DNA of 64,000 nucleotides from an uncultured Bacteroidales bacterium (GCA_934693135.1 CAKUVA010000007.1:1-64000); one strand, 5' to 3'. Positions 47,501 to 56,976 are shown, counted from the stretch's first letter. Notes: generated by a model from the sequence alone, not told the origin. A program made the numbers and translations.

Positions 47501-48427
47501 TTAGATATTGGATTCATCAAGAGCCTTCAGGAAACGACGCATCTCATCATCAGAGTCGAAATGAATGGTCATAGTTCCCTTCCCTGATTCGGTTCTCTTC
47601 AGACTTATGCTCTTATCAAAAAACTTACCGATGTGTTCCAGAACCTTGTAATATTCATCAGGTAATTCAGTCTGCTTTTTCGCAGGTTTTTCGCTATGGG
47701 CATTCAGTTCGCTAACCTTATCCTCCAGTTGACGTACAGAAAGCCCGTTTTTTATGACAAGATCACAAAGCTGTTCTTGAGCCGCCACATCATCTACACC
47801 AAGAAGAACCTTAGCATGTCCAACGCTAAGAAGTCCCACCTTCAAATCGTGTTGAACCTTGGCAGGAAGCTTCAAAAGTCTTAGATAGTTGGTAACAGAA
47901 GCTCGTTTTTTTCCTACTCTGTCAGCCATCTGCTCCTGAGTCAAGCTACATTCCTCGATAAGGCGTTGGTAACTCATTGCCACCTCAATAGGATCCAAGT
48001 TTTCTCTCTGGATATTCTCCACGATGGCCATTTCCAGCATACCTTGGTCATTGGCATCACGAATATAGGCAGGAATCATGTCCATTCCCGCAAGTCTACA
48101 AGCCTTGAACCTTCGTTCGCCACTGATTATCTGATACCTGTCAGATGATTTCTTCCTTACTGTAATAGGTTGGATAAGACCGAATGTCTTTATGGAAGCA
48201 GCAAGTTCCTGCAAAGCATCCTGATCGAAAGACATTCTCGGTTGAAACGGATTCGGTTCGATCATGTCTACAGGTATGCGAAGAATATCCGTCGTATCCT
48301 GAGGTTCCGTAGCACCAACCACTTCTTTATTAACATATCCAACAGGACTGCGAAGCTGGTCAAGTTCACCCGTATCACCAAGCAATGCACTCAGTCCTTT
48401 TCCCAAACCTCTCTGTAGTTTACTCAT
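47501..48427 (-). CDS. parB: Chromosome-partitioning protein ParB
   Basis: 308 residues. Binds parS near the origin, spreads as a CTP-dependent clamp, and works with ParA. The N-terminal start RGLGKGLSALLG, the CTP-binding box GERRFKACRLAGM, the DNA-binding helix-turn-helix SLTQEQMADRVGKKRASVTNYLRLL, and the C-terminal dimer part are all present. Its start overlaps the parA stop by 4 bases. I looked for a parS site close by and saw none. Confidence 0.96.
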   Translation of the reverse strand: MSKLQRGLGKGLSALLGDTGELDQLRSPVGYVNKEVVGATEPQDTTDILRIPVDMIEPNPFQPRMSFDQDALQELAASIKTFGLIQPITVRKKSSDRYQIISGERRFKACRLAGMDMIPAYIRDANDQGMLEMAIVENIQRENLDPIEVAMSYQRLIEECSLTQEQMADRVGKKRASVTNYLRLLKLPAKVQHDLKVGLLSVGHAKVLLGVDDVAAQEQLCDLVIKNGLSVRQLEDKVSELNAHSEKPAKKQTELPDEYYKVLEHIGKFFDKSISLKRTESGKGTMTIHFDSDDEMRRFLKALDESNI

Positions 48428-49203
48428 TTTCTTTTCTTTTTATTCTTCTCCAGAACCTCTTTCGCAAGATTCAAATAATTGGAAGTTCCATTACTCATTA
48501 CATCATACAGAATGATAGGTTTTCCATGCGAAGGAGCCTCGCTTAAACGAATATTTCTCTGAATTATAGTATTGAAAACCATATCCTTGAAATGCTCTTT
48601 TAACTGATTCAGCACCTGAGTATGAACCTTAGTCCTACCATCAAACATTGTAACGACGAATCCCTCAATTGTAAGATTAGGATTCACACCGTTCTGTACA
48701 AGCCTAATAGTCTGCAAAAGTTTACCAAGACCTTCCAATGCAAAGAACTCCGGCTGAACAGGTATTATTACAGAATCCGCAGCTGTAAGCGAATTTACAG
48801 TTATCAAGCCTAATGATGGTGAGCAGTCTATTATTATATAGTCATAGTCGTCCCTTATCTCAGAAATCGCTCTCTTCAAAATGGACTCTCTCTCGTCCAC
48901 ATCCAACATCTCTATCTCGACTGCAACAAGATTTATATGAGACGGAACCATCTGAAGATTTGCTATTTCAGTCTGTATCAATGCATCCTTTATACCTATT
49001 TTTCCGATAAGTACCTCATACAGCGTCCTTTTCTGGTCATCTTCCGGAGAAAAGTTCAGACCTGAAGTCGTATTTGCTTGAGGATCAGCATCTATAACAA
49101 GAACCTTTTTCTCGAGAACAGCAAGAGATGCTGCCAAATTAATGGCAGTCGTCGTTTTACCGACACCGCCTTTCTGATTAGCTATTGCTATGACTTTTCC
49201 CAT
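48424..49203 (-). CDS. parA: Chromosome-partitioning ATPase ParA/Soj
   Basis: 259 residues, deviant Walker A KGGVGKTT at 10-17, Walker A' in VLVIDADPQANTTSG, and Walker B in YDYIIIDCSPSLGLITVN. Positions origins on the nucleoid with ParB. No N-terminal helix-turn-helix, so it is chromosomal and not plasmid type. First gene of the par run, with a promoter at 49237-49267. Confidence 0.96.
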   Translation of the reverse strand: MGKVIAIANQKGGVGKTTTAINLAASLAVLEKKVLVIDADPQANTTSGLNFSPEDDQKRTLYEVLIGKIGIKDALIQTEIANLQMVPSHINLVAVEIEMLDVDERESILKRAISEIRDDYDYIIIDCSPSLGLITVNSLTAADSVIIPVQPEFFALEGLGKLLQTIRLVQNGVNPNLTIEGFVVTMFDGRTKVHTQVLNQLKEHFKDMVFNTIIQRNIRLSEAPSHGKPIILYDVMSNGTSNYLNLAKEVLEKNKKKRK

Positions 49204-49236
49204 TGAGAAGTTGTTTATTTTTATGCGTATATTTTA

Positions 49237-49267
49237 CAAAAATAGTAATTTTTTTCATTGCTACGAA
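49237..49267 (-). promoter_or_regulatory. Promoter of the parA operon
   Basis: Minus strand TTCG (49267-49264, one mismatch), 19 bases, TATTTTTG (49244-49237), in the 96-base gap after priA. A weak stem GGAAC/GTTCC just upstream (49275-49290) has no T-run. Confidence 0.5.
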
Positions 49268-49299
49268 CTTTGAGGAACTTTTTTGTTCCACGATTTTTC

Positions 49300-51585
49300 C
49301 TATATCGGGTCTACATCTATCGCAACATGGTTCATATAAGCCTTTTCGCTTTCAAACCTCGAAACAATGCCTGCCAGCTCATTCTTACGTTTCACCAAGT
49401 TGCTATCTTTTTTCAAACTTACACGTATATGTTTTATATATTGGTCGGACAATTTGTCAACAACCGGCGTATAAGGGCCCATAACTGTCACAGATCCAGC
49501 CCCAACCTGTATAAATCCTGTCATCTTGATACCAAGCCCATCACGCAAAGCCATAGCCAATTCTCCAGAAAGTTTCTCAAGCCGAGATTCATTACTATCC
49601 TTCACAATAATCCTAACAATCCTGGAGAAAGGCGGATAACCAAATTCAAAACGTTCCTTCATCATCTTCTCCGAAACATCAGTTTCTTCTTTATTAACGC
49701 TTTCTGAATTCTTAAAAACACTATATACAGGATGTGAAGGCTGAGATGTCTGTATAACAAAAAGGCCCTTGACTCCACGTCTCCCACTACGTCCACGGAA
49801 TTGTTCAAGCAATTGCATAGCCCTTTCGTCAGCTCTAAAATCATGCTGTGCAAGAAGAGAATCAGCTTGGAGTACAGCTACAAGAGACAAACTCCCAAAA
49901 TCAAACCCTTTAGCAATTATCTGAGTTCCGATCAGAATATCTATCTTCTTATGAGCGAAGTCTTTAATTATATTCTCTTCTCGTCCCGAAGTATCACTAT
50001 CAAGTCTTTCGATATTGGCATTAGGGAATAAAATACGAGCTTCTTCCTCGATTTTCTGAGTACCTGAACCAATCGGCTCAAGCACTCCTCCACATTTTTC
50101 ACATTGACCCGTATATGGCATGCGCCACCCACAATAATGACAGAGGAGGACACCTTCCTGCTTATGCCAGCTCAGAGGCACATTACAATGAGGGCATTTC
50201 TTTATTTCACCGCAACCAGAGCATTGGACAGCAGGAGCATAAGACCTACGACCACGCAAGATAAGGATCTGTCCCTTGTTCTCCAAAGTACGCCTAATGT
50301 CAGATATAAGCTTAAATGAAAAGTTACCAGACATCCCATGTTTGCGACGCTCAGCTATAGTGTCAATGATTTCCACATCAGAATCCTGTGTTCCATAGTA
50401 CCGCTCAAAAAGATCTACCTTACCGAACAAACCTGTACGACAATTATACAATGATTCCAAGGAGGGAGTCGCAGTGCCGAGAACGATGTCGGCACCATGT
50501 ATCTTGGCAAGCATCAATGCAGTATCACGTCCATTGTACCTCGGTGCCGGAGCATCCTGTTTATATGAAGTATCATGTTCTTCATCGACTATCACAAGCC
50601 CGAGATCATGGTGCGGGAGAAAGATGGCTGACCGCGTCCCTATGACCACATAGCGTCCACATCGGACAGCAGATGCTACGTCAAGACGCTTGGCCGCTGT
50701 TTCCCTGGAATGAAACGAGAATAACATACTCCCGAAAATTCGCATGAGCCGTTCCTCCAGCTGACGACTGACCGCAATTTCCGGAATCAGATATAGCACA
50801 TTCTTTCCATGAGACAATGCCTCTATAGCCAATGTTATATATATCTCTGTTTTCCCTGAACCTGTAATGCCATGTAACAAGACAGGCTTTCGTTCAGAGA
50901 AGCATTTCCGGATACCTTCTACTGCCACACTCTGAGCAATACTCAAAGTAAAGTCCTGATGAACCCCTATGGTATCATTCTCATAAGAAGAAGCAGTCGC
51001 CGGAACAACATTCCTACAGACGGTCAACATCGATATTTTTTTACTTATCTCAATAGATTCAGCCTCAAGTAGCTCTGTTTCAGATAAATATTTAGACTTA
51101 GAAGAGTCCTTACGAGCCTTTTCTATCTGTACACGTTTCCGTTCTATGCGGACAGTTATGCTCTCACGCTTGGCAGAAAGTGAAGCTATTTTCCTATCAA
51201 TGTCTCTAACCCTCCTTTCTTCAGCCTTTTCAGCCGACCGCATACGCGATATCTCCCCTCCCGTTTTCAGAGCGGGGTACGCGGCCTTGTACACTTCGCC
51301 AATCGTACACAGATAATATCCTGCCACAAATCTCCACAATGAAATCTCTTCCGGCGAAATCCTATCAAGCGCAGATTCAACAGACAACACAGGAAGAACC
51401 TTTTTTTCATCGACTTCCGGCTTTATTCCCACAGAGTCCACTACTCCTATATATATCCTGCCTGCAAAACAGACTCGCACGCGCACACCGACCAAAACAT
51501 CATCCACTAACGCTGAAGATATATAATAGCAAGGAGTCCACTCAAGCCTGAGTGGTAATATTACCGATATGAAGATACGTTCCAT
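49300..51585 (-). CDS. priA: Primosomal helicase PriA
   Basis: Restarts stalled replication forks. 761 residues from the ATG at 51585 (an in-frame ATG seven codons upstream is less likely). N-terminal DNA-binding domain, then a helicase core with Walker A GITGSGKTEIY, motif II VDEEHD, and eight zinc-binding cysteines in four C-x2-C pairs (CSGC, CPHC, CHYC, CEKC). A basic coiled stretch (about 125-180) sits in the linker before the helicase. Upstream of parA on the same strand. Confidence 0.96.
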   Translation of the reverse strand: MERIFISVILPLRLEWTPCYYISSALVDDVLVGVRVRVCFAGRIYIGVVDSVGIKPEVDEKKVLPVLSVESALDRISPEEISLWRFVAGYYLCTIGEVYKAAYPALKTGGEISRMRSAEKAEERRVRDIDRKIASLSAKRESITVRIERKRVQIEKARKDSSKSKYLSETELLEAESIEISKKISMLTVCRNVVPATASSYENDTIGVHQDFTLSIAQSVAVEGIRKCFSERKPVLLHGITGSGKTEIYITLAIEALSHGKNVLYLIPEIAVSRQLEERLMRIFGSMLFSFHSRETAAKRLDVASAVRCGRYVVIGTRSAIFLPHHDLGLVIVDEEHDTSYKQDAPAPRYNGRDTALMLAKIHGADIVLGTATPSLESLYNCRTGLFGKVDLFERYYGTQDSDVEIIDTIAERRKHGMSGNFSFKLISDIRRTLENKGQILILRGRRSYAPAVQCSGCGEIKKCPHCNVPLSWHKQEGVLLCHYCGWRMPYTGQCEKCGGVLEPIGSGTQKIEEEARILFPNANIERLDSDTSGREENIIKDFAHKKIDILIGTQIIAKGFDFGSLSLVAVLQADSLLAQHDFRADERAMQLLEQFRGRSGRRGVKGLFVIQTSQPSHPVYSVFKNSESVNKEETDVSEKMMKERFEFGYPPFSRIVRIIVKDSNESRLEKLSGELAMALRDGLGIKMTGFIQVGAGSVTVMGPYTPVVDKLSDQYIKHIRVSLKKDSNLVKRKNELAGIVSRFESEKAYMNHVAIDVDPI

Positions 51586-51623
51586 TTTCAATGCGAATTT
51601 ACACATAAGTTTTCAGAAACAAC

Positions 51624-51631
51624 TATCTTTG
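51624..51631 (+). promoter_or_regulatory. -7 box before the leucine-rich-repeat gene
   Basis: Perfect TATCTTTG, 23 bases before the start codon; the -33 part is weak. Confidence 0.4.
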
Positions 51632-51654
51632 TCTTTCTAAACACATATTATAGA

Positions 51655-52377
51655 ATGATAGACATTATGGATATTATACCGGAGGATCTCCGAAAAATAC
51701 TTAAAGTCAACACCGAAGCTCCTGAAACAGCTCTAAAAACTGATGATTGGGACAGTGAATATAATTGCAGCTACAGCTCCGATGGAGTATATCTACTTGA
51801 TGCAGAAAACTTTCCAGATGTTGTACGAGTCCACGATGGGACAAGAATCATCTGCGACAAAGTTTTCTCTTTCCAAGACTACATGGCTGAAGATTATCCT
51901 ATAGGAAGTGATATTCCAGAAGACAGTAGAGTTTCGTTTCTTGACAAGATATACCTACCTTCATCAGTAGAGCATATCGGTGACAGTGCTTTCAAGGAAT
52001 GTGGATGGATAAACCGCATAAGACTTCCAAAATCACTTCTAACAATCAGAGATAACGCTTTCTATGGCTGTTGGGAACTCGAACAAATCAGCTTCCCTGC
52101 CAAACTGCTCAGCATAGGAGAACAATCTTTCTTCGAGTGCTTCTCTCTGGAAAAAGTACGCTTAAACAAAGGGCTGAAAATTATCGGAGCCGGAGCATTC
52201 AGTTTCTGTGAATCTCTTGAAGAAATCACTCTCCCTGAGGGACTACTCGCAATAGGTCCAGACGCATTCTACGGCTGCCGTAAACTTCGCAAAATTTTCG
52301 TTCCAAAAGGAAAAGCCGAAATATACGCCGAAATCCTTCCAAAAGACAGACGCAAATATATCCGCGAGCTGAAATAG
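51655..52377 (+). CDS. BspA-type leucine-rich-repeat protein without a signal peptide
   Basis: 240 residues. Residues about 93-215 hold five LRR_5 repeats of the form (I/L)-xLPxxLxxIGxxAFxxCxxLxxI (AFKECGWI, AFYGCWEL, SFFECFSL, AFSFCESL, AFYGCRKL). The first 90 residues are acidic and not repetitive. There is no signal peptide or membrane helix, so it should be cytoplasmic, unlike the surface BspA proteins. Binding partner unknown. It ends 2 bases before the stop of the convergent next gene. Confidence 0.85.
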   Translation: MIDIMDIIPEDLRKILKVNTEAPETALKTDDWDSEYNCSYSSDGVYLLDAENFPDVVRVHDGTRIICDKVFSFQDYMAEDYPIGSDIPEDSRVSFLDKIYLPSSVEHIGDSAFKECGWINRIRLPKSLLTIRDNAFYGCWELEQISFPAKLLSIGEQSFFECFSLEKVRLNKGLKIIGAGAFSFCESLEEITLPEGLLAIGPDAFYGCRKLRKIFVPKGKAEIYAEILPKDRRKYIRELK

Positions 52378-52379
52378 AT

Positions 52380-54155
52380 TCAGAAGCAATACATCACCTG
52401 CACTTTTAGTTCCGCCTTAGCAGGTTTCGGCGTCTTTTGGCCAGGACTTTGCCATGGTGTATCCGTAAATGCAGCCCTTAAGTAGATTTTCCATGTTTTC
52501 ATACCATGTCCTTGTAATCTCATTCTTGCAGCAATGGACACAGAATACCCACGACCATAATATGCAGGGACATTGAAATTTCCTGGTGCATCACGCTCAT
52601 AGCAATATATCCTGTTGTCCCAGCTGTCTGCTCTGAAAAGCGTGCCGCGTAAAAAGACTGCACCAATACGTCCAGAGTAGCCCTCTTCCACATATGCAAG
52701 CCAAGACAGGACGTCCGTTGCAAGTATATTTGTCCGCACAATGGTTTGCCAAGATGAAGAATTCCACCGCAAGTCAGCCCTAAAGTCAGTCCTGTTTCTA
52801 TTTCCATAGGAACGTAAACTTTCTTGCAAGCGCATCGACAATATAACTGAAGGCAGCAGAGTCCACGGGTATGATACAATCATCTTCATCTGCCTCTCCT
52901 CCCAAACCTCTCGAAAAGCCATATCCGCGGTCAATGTCAACTGTTTAAAGAATAATCCTGCAGAGAAACCACACTCCCCTTTCTTACCAGAAAACATCCG
53001 AACAGGAGATATATTCCACGAAGAATAATTGACAGGAATGTATCTGCATGTCCATGCTGTCTTCAATTTATCTGAAATACGAGCTGACATACCAACTATT
53101 CCAGCAACCTTGAGTGACAACATATCAATAGCCGCTTCCCCAAAAAGTTCATTTCCACCAATACAAAATCGGGCATCCACAGAAGTTTTCCCTTCTGAAT
53201 GATCTGTATTGCAATATGACGTCAAGCCTATCTGTCCATATTTGGAATACCATGACACATTTATTCCAGGCATACAGACATTACTGAACGGAGTTCCAGA
53301 CTCACACCATGCCCTAAGTCCAGGCATTACAGCAAACATGGAGATACCAAATCTTCCGAAAGAAAGCGCAGTCGCGACACCTCTCATACTCGAAGATGCT
53401 GAATATGATCCTGATGGAGAAACTCCAGACGGGCGTTTCCAAAATGAGCGTTCTCCGGAAATGCCACCAACAGAAAACCCTGTCCAGAGAGCAAGTCCCT
53501 GTCCAAAGCGAAGCGACAGATCTCCTGCAACAAATGTCTCCAAATGCCTCTGCCCATAATACGCAGCATATATCGTATATGAAGTCGGAGTGACCGACCT
53601 ATCAACATTATACCTTTTGAAAGATACTCCGCCATCGAAGTGCGAGTCTGAAAACATTCTGTACTTTCCGGAATACGCCCATGAATATCGTAACCTGCTA
53701 CCATCAAACGGAAATGATAACTTCGATATTCCATTCAATATCAAAGAGTTCCTAACATCAGCCTTTCTTTCTGAAGACTGACCGGGCAAAGAATATGACT
53801 CGAGAGAAATGAATGGGCTCAAGGCTTCTACCGTTTCCATACCAAACCCATCTACATCAGCAAGCTCTGATATTGACAATATGTCCCCGTTGCGAGTCCT
53901 ATAATCAATCAATGAAGCTACTTGATACATACTAAACAATCCGGAAGACATCAATTTGCTCCGCGTAAGACAATTTATTCGAAGAGGATTCTCCGCAAGA
54001 GAAAAATAATGCTCAATTTCATTCTCCGGAACAGATTCAATGTCACTTTCACCAGTAAGAAACAATATTGATGCGATAATATCCGGACCATCCGCAGCCC
54101 GAGATGAAAGAACAGCTGCCAACAGCAGCATAATTGTGAACAAATTTTTCTTCAT
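52380..54155 (-). CDS. Helix-hairpin-helix plus outer-membrane-barrel-like protein
   Basis: 591 residues from the ATG at 54155, which gives a clean signal peptide (KKNLFTIMLLLAAVLSSRAAD). Residues about 35-125 are helical, with a helix-hairpin-helix-like run LSISELADVDGFGMETVEALSPF. The remaining 460 residues alternate polar and hydrophobic residues, rich in Tyr, Trp and Ser, and the protein ends in an aromatic residue (Phe), all as in an outer-membrane barrel. I recall such fusions as common in Bacteroidota but without known function. A -7 box TATATTTG is at 54216-54223. Confidence 0.78.
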   Translation of the reverse strand: MKKNLFTIMLLLAAVLSSRAADGPDIIASILFLTGESDIESVPENEIEHYFSLAENPLRINCLTRSKLMSSGLFSMYQVASLIDYRTRNGDILSISELADVDGFGMETVEALSPFISLESYSLPGQSSERKADVRNSLILNGISKLSFPFDGSRLRYSWAYSGKYRMFSDSHFDGGVSFKRYNVDRSVTPTSYTIYAAYYGQRHLETFVAGDLSLRFGQGLALWTGFSVGGISGERSFWKRPSGVSPSGSYSASSSMRGVATALSFGRFGISMFAVMPGLRAWCESGTPFSNVCMPGINVSWYSKYGQIGLTSYCNTDHSEGKTSVDARFCIGGNELFGEAAIDMLSLKVAGIVGMSARISDKLKTAWTCRYIPVNYSSWNISPVRMFSGKKGECGFSAGLFFKQLTLTADMAFREVWEERQMKMIVSYPWTLLPSVILSMRLQESLRSYGNRNRTDFRADLRWNSSSWQTIVRTNILATDVLSWLAYVEEGYSGRIGAVFLRGTLFRADSWDNRIYCYERDAPGNFNVPAYYGRGYSVSIAARMRLQGHGMKTWKIYLRAAFTDTPWQSPGQKTPKPAKAELKVQVMYCF

Positions 54156-54296
54156 ACCATGCCTTTTTACGTTCAACTTGGACGCGGCACTGGCTGAAGC
54201 ATCGCCTCGACAACCCAAATATAGGAATATTTTAGATAATTACACTAATTTTATTTATTTTTGTAAAATAGAATATATCAGAGATTGAATTAGTGT

Positions 54297-54842
54297 ATGA
54301 AAAAAATCACTCTTTTCGACAAGACATTTCGGACATTCATCCCGAATGACAAGATTGAAGAAGCCATTGACAAGGTTGCAGAAAAAATCAATTCTGACTT
54401 CAGAGGTAGCAATGATGTTCCGGTCCTTTTATGCATATTGAACGGGTCCATCATGTTCACGGCAGAACTAATGAAACGCCTTGATTTCGACTGCGAGCTC
54501 GTTTCTATGAAACTATCTTCCTATGAAGGAACAAGTTCCACTGGAAAGATTCGCCAAGTAATGGGAATGACGGGCGACATCAGTGGCAAACGCGTAATAG
54601 TAGTTGAGGATATTGTGGACACAGGCAACACTATTGTAGATCTCAAAAAAATTGTCAAGGAAAGAGGTGCCTCTGAATGCAAAATTTGCACCATGCTTCT
54701 CAAGCCGGAAGTCTACAAGAAAGACGTAAAACTTGACTATGTCGGAATGGAAATCCCAAACAAGTTTATAGTTGGTTTCGGATTAGACTACAATGAGTTA
54801 GGAAGAAACTACAAGGACATTTATATTCTCGATGAAGAATAA
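54297..54842 (+). CDS. hpt: Hypoxanthine phosphoribosyltransferase
   Basis: Salvages hypoxanthine and guanine with PRPP to IMP and GMP. 181 residues. The PRPP loop is VIVVEDIVDTGNTI near residue 105, and LLCILNGSIMF and FVGFGLDY (here FIVGFGLDYNELGRN) match the family. A -7 box TATTTTTG is at 54256-54263. It is followed 37 bases later by adk, giving a small purine unit. Confidence 0.94.
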   Translation: MKKITLFDKTFRTFIPNDKIEEAIDKVAEKINSDFRGSNDVPVLLCILNGSIMFTAELMKRLDFDCELVSMKLSSYEGTSSTGKIRQVMGMTGDISGKRVIVVEDIVDTGNTIVDLKKIVKERGASECKICTMLLKPEVYKKDVKLDYVGMEIPNKFIVGFGLDYNELGRNYKDIYILDEE

Positions 54843-54846
54843 TTAA

Positions 54847-54860
54847 GGGGCAATCGCCCC
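54847..54860 (+). promoter_or_regulatory. Short GC hairpin between hpt and adk
   Basis: GGGGC-AATC-GCCCC, five GC pairs with a 4-base loop, 4 bases after the hpt stop and 20 before the adk start. No T-run, so not a terminator; it may mark an mRNA end or set the ratio of the two products. Confidence 0.4.
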
Positions 54861-54879
54861 ACAACATAACGGACAAAAC

Positions 54880-55452
54880 ATGAAATATTACATTCTTTTC
54901 GGCCCTCCGGGAGCAGGTAAAGGCACCCAGGCCAGTGCAATGGTTGAGAAATACAATCTCTGCCATCTTTCTACAGGTGAACTCCTCCGCAAGGAAATTG
55001 CTGAAGGAACAGAACTCGGTAAAAAGGCCAAATCACTAATCGATGCCGGCTCACTCGTTCCAGACGAAGTCGTAGAAGGCATGATTGACAATGCATTCAA
55101 AACAATAAAGGGTGTCGATGGTTTCCTCCTCGATGGTTTTCCACGCACAATCGCTCAGGCAGAGGTACTTGACAAGATGCTCGCAAGCGGAAATGAGTCT
55201 GTGACATCTGTAATATCCATCATGATTCCCGACGAGATGATCAAGGAGCGCATCCGTCACAGAGCCTCTATTGAAGGCAGGGCTGATGACGCTAAAGAAG
55301 AGACCATCAATAACAGAATCAAGACTTACCACGATAAAACAGAACCACTTGTAGAATTCTACAAGAAAGCTGGTAAATACGAAGAGATTGATGGCACAGG
55401 CTCCATCGAAGATGTACGTGCCTCCATCTTCTCGGTAATGGACAAGTTCTAA
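54880..55452 (+). CDS. adk: Adenylate kinase
   Basis: Balances ATP, ADP and AMP. 190 residues, the short form without the zinc lid. Walker A GPPGAGKGTQ at 7-16, the AMP site LSTGELLR, the DGFPRT motif near 85, and the short lid region RIRHRASIEGRADD. Second gene of hpt-adk. A branched palindrome lies beyond its stop. Confidence 0.96.
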   Translation: MKYYILFGPPGAGKGTQASAMVEKYNLCHLSTGELLRKEIAEGTELGKKAKSLIDAGSLVPDEVVEGMIDNAFKTIKGVDGFLLDGFPRTIAQAEVLDKMLASGNESVTSVISIMIPDEMIKERIRHRASIEGRADDAKEETINNRIKTYHDKTEPLVEFYKKAGKYEEIDGTGSIEDVRASIFSVMDKF

Positions 55453-55473
55453 ACTTTAGAACTATCATAAAAC

Positions 55474-55554
55474 AATACGGCACCTGCTATTAGGCGGCAT
55501 TGACTCTCTAAGAGACACCCATAAATGGGAAAGACCACCAGCAGATGCCGTATT
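55474..55554. repeat. 81-bp branched palindrome between adk and the sn-glycerol-1-phosphate dehydrogenase gene
   Basis: Outer arms AATACGGCA-CTGCT and AGCAG-TGCCGTATT (55474-55488 and 55540-55554) pair over 14 bp with one C-A mismatch. GGcGG (55493-55497) then pairs with CCaCC (55535-55539). Inside are two small hairpins, TCTC-TAA-GAGA type (55505-55515) and CCCA-TAAA-TGGG (55518-55529). Both flanking genes end into it. It may be a bidirectional terminator or a structured RNA; the T-runs are weak on both strands. Confidence 0.6.
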
Positions 55555-55569
55555 ATTATGTAATGCAGG

Positions 55570-56913
55570 CTACTTTATCTCAAGAACCCCACCTTTGCCA
55601 AATACTTTTTCAAGTAGAACATCGTAAATCTGCGCTCTCTTGCAAAGATCGAAGAGATTTATTCTCCATCTCATAAGCTGCACGAAGTCAACCATTTTTC
55701 TAACCTGAGCACGTGTAAGCCCTATACTCTCCGGACCAACAGGAGCGCCAACACTCTTCATCAGTGCAACCATCTTGTCATATGAGTAAACCTGATTTTT
55801 TATCCTGCTCTTAAGATCCGGCCAATTCTCCTTTACCTTTGTCAGCTGTTTGCGTACTGTTTCCGCATCATTATACTTCTTCGTAATCTCAGTATATCCG
55901 AGCTGAGGCACAGGGAAATCTTTGAATATCTCAAGAGCTCGTTTCTGCTCTTGCTCAAGAGTAGGCCATGCAGCCACACATGCATCTACATCTATCTTAG
56001 AAAGATCCATCTTAAGGAACTCATCGAAACATGCACTCATTATCACCGTACCCATAGCACACTGGAAACCATGCGACTGGAATTTTCCATGATATCTATA
56101 TTCCGTCATGTCAAGATAATGGCTGAATAGATGCTCTGAACAAGATGCAGGACGACTCGTATGAGCAATCTGCATTGCAAGTCCTGTCAATGTCAAGCCT
56201 ACGAAAAGATCTCCAACCGCATCAGGATCACCCGCAGCAATACGTTCGTTTTCCGCAAGAATATCATTGAGGGAGTCATTGACAAGACTCCAAGCCATTG
56301 GGATTATAGGCTCTGTCCCGAACAGATCCGCAATCATCCACTCTGCACCAGAAGTCACTTTAGCAGCAAGATCGCCATACCCAGCAGCTGTCATCTCCTT
56401 AGGAGCAGAGGCAAGAACATTGTTGTCTGCAAGAATCACCTTAGGAGCATGTGTTTCAATATTAATCTTGGCTCCATCCTTGGTAACGACAGCTCCAGAA
56501 GAAGCATAACCATCTACAGAAGCAGCAGTAGCAACGACCATATATGGCTTCTCATGGTGGAAAGCCGCGAGCTTGCAAAGATCATTAAGCACACCAGAAC
56601 CTACTGCAACAGGTATCGCATCATAAGTATCCAGAATTTTATCAATTCTGTCTACAAACTCAAACTCCGCATGGAACTCATCCTCTTCGAAAATATATGT
56701 GCGACATTCAATACCTGCAGCCACGATATGGTCAGTTACAATCTTTCCTGCAGCTCTCCAAGTATTTTTATCAGCAACTACAAGGGCAGCCGCATCTCCA
56801 AAATTTTTCTTAAAAAGTTCAGGAGCAAGGCCAAGCACATCATTGCCAAACTCAAACGCCTTGGTATCTTTCGCGATTGCCAAAGCTTCATCAAGTTGTT
56901 TTCTGTAATCCAT
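55570..56913 (-). CDS. araM: sn-Glycerol-1-phosphate dehydrogenase family protein
   Basis: 447 residues, iron-containing-alcohol-dehydrogenase fold. NAD-binding part with VAVGSGVLNDLCK, the MVVATAASVDGYAS substrate block, and metal-binding histidines in SEHLFSHYLDM and SHGFQCAMGT. The family reduces dihydroxyacetone phosphate to sn-glycerol 1-phosphate, the archaeal-type lipid backbone, as in Bacillus AraM. A -7 box TATATTTG (56951-56944) in the gap after the sigma gene may give it its own promoter. Close to an organophosphate transporter and an orphan sigma factor. Confidence 0.88.
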   Translation of the reverse strand: MDYRKQLDEALAIAKDTKAFEFGNDVLGLAPELFKKNFGDAAALVVADKNTWRAAGKIVTDHIVAAGIECRTYIFEEDEFHAEFEFVDRIDKILDTYDAIPVAVGSGVLNDLCKLAAFHHEKPYMVVATAASVDGYASSGAVVTKDGAKINIETHAPKVILADNNVLASAPKEMTAAGYGDLAAKVTSGAEWMIADLFGTEPIIPMAWSLVNDSLNDILAENERIAAGDPDAVGDLFVGLTLTGLAMQIAHTSRPASCSEHLFSHYLDMTEYRYHGKFQSHGFQCAMGTVIMSACFDEFLKMDLSKIDVDACVAAWPTLEQEQKRALEIFKDFPVPQLGYTEITKKYNDAETVRKQLTKVKENWPDLKSRIKNQVYSYDKMVALMKSVGAPVGPESIGLTRAQVRKMVDFVQLMRWRINLFDLCKRAQIYDVLLEKVFGKGGVLEIK

Positions 56914-56976
56914 ATAATAAAATTTTAATTTTAAATGCTATAACAAATATACAATCCAAAGTTCACATGCACCCAA

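Noticed and set aside
47501..49300. A parS site near parAB
   Set aside because: I searched by eye for TGTTTCACGTGAAACA-like palindromes here and at CACGTG sites elsewhere (2931, 21631, 42292); all fail outside the central six bases.
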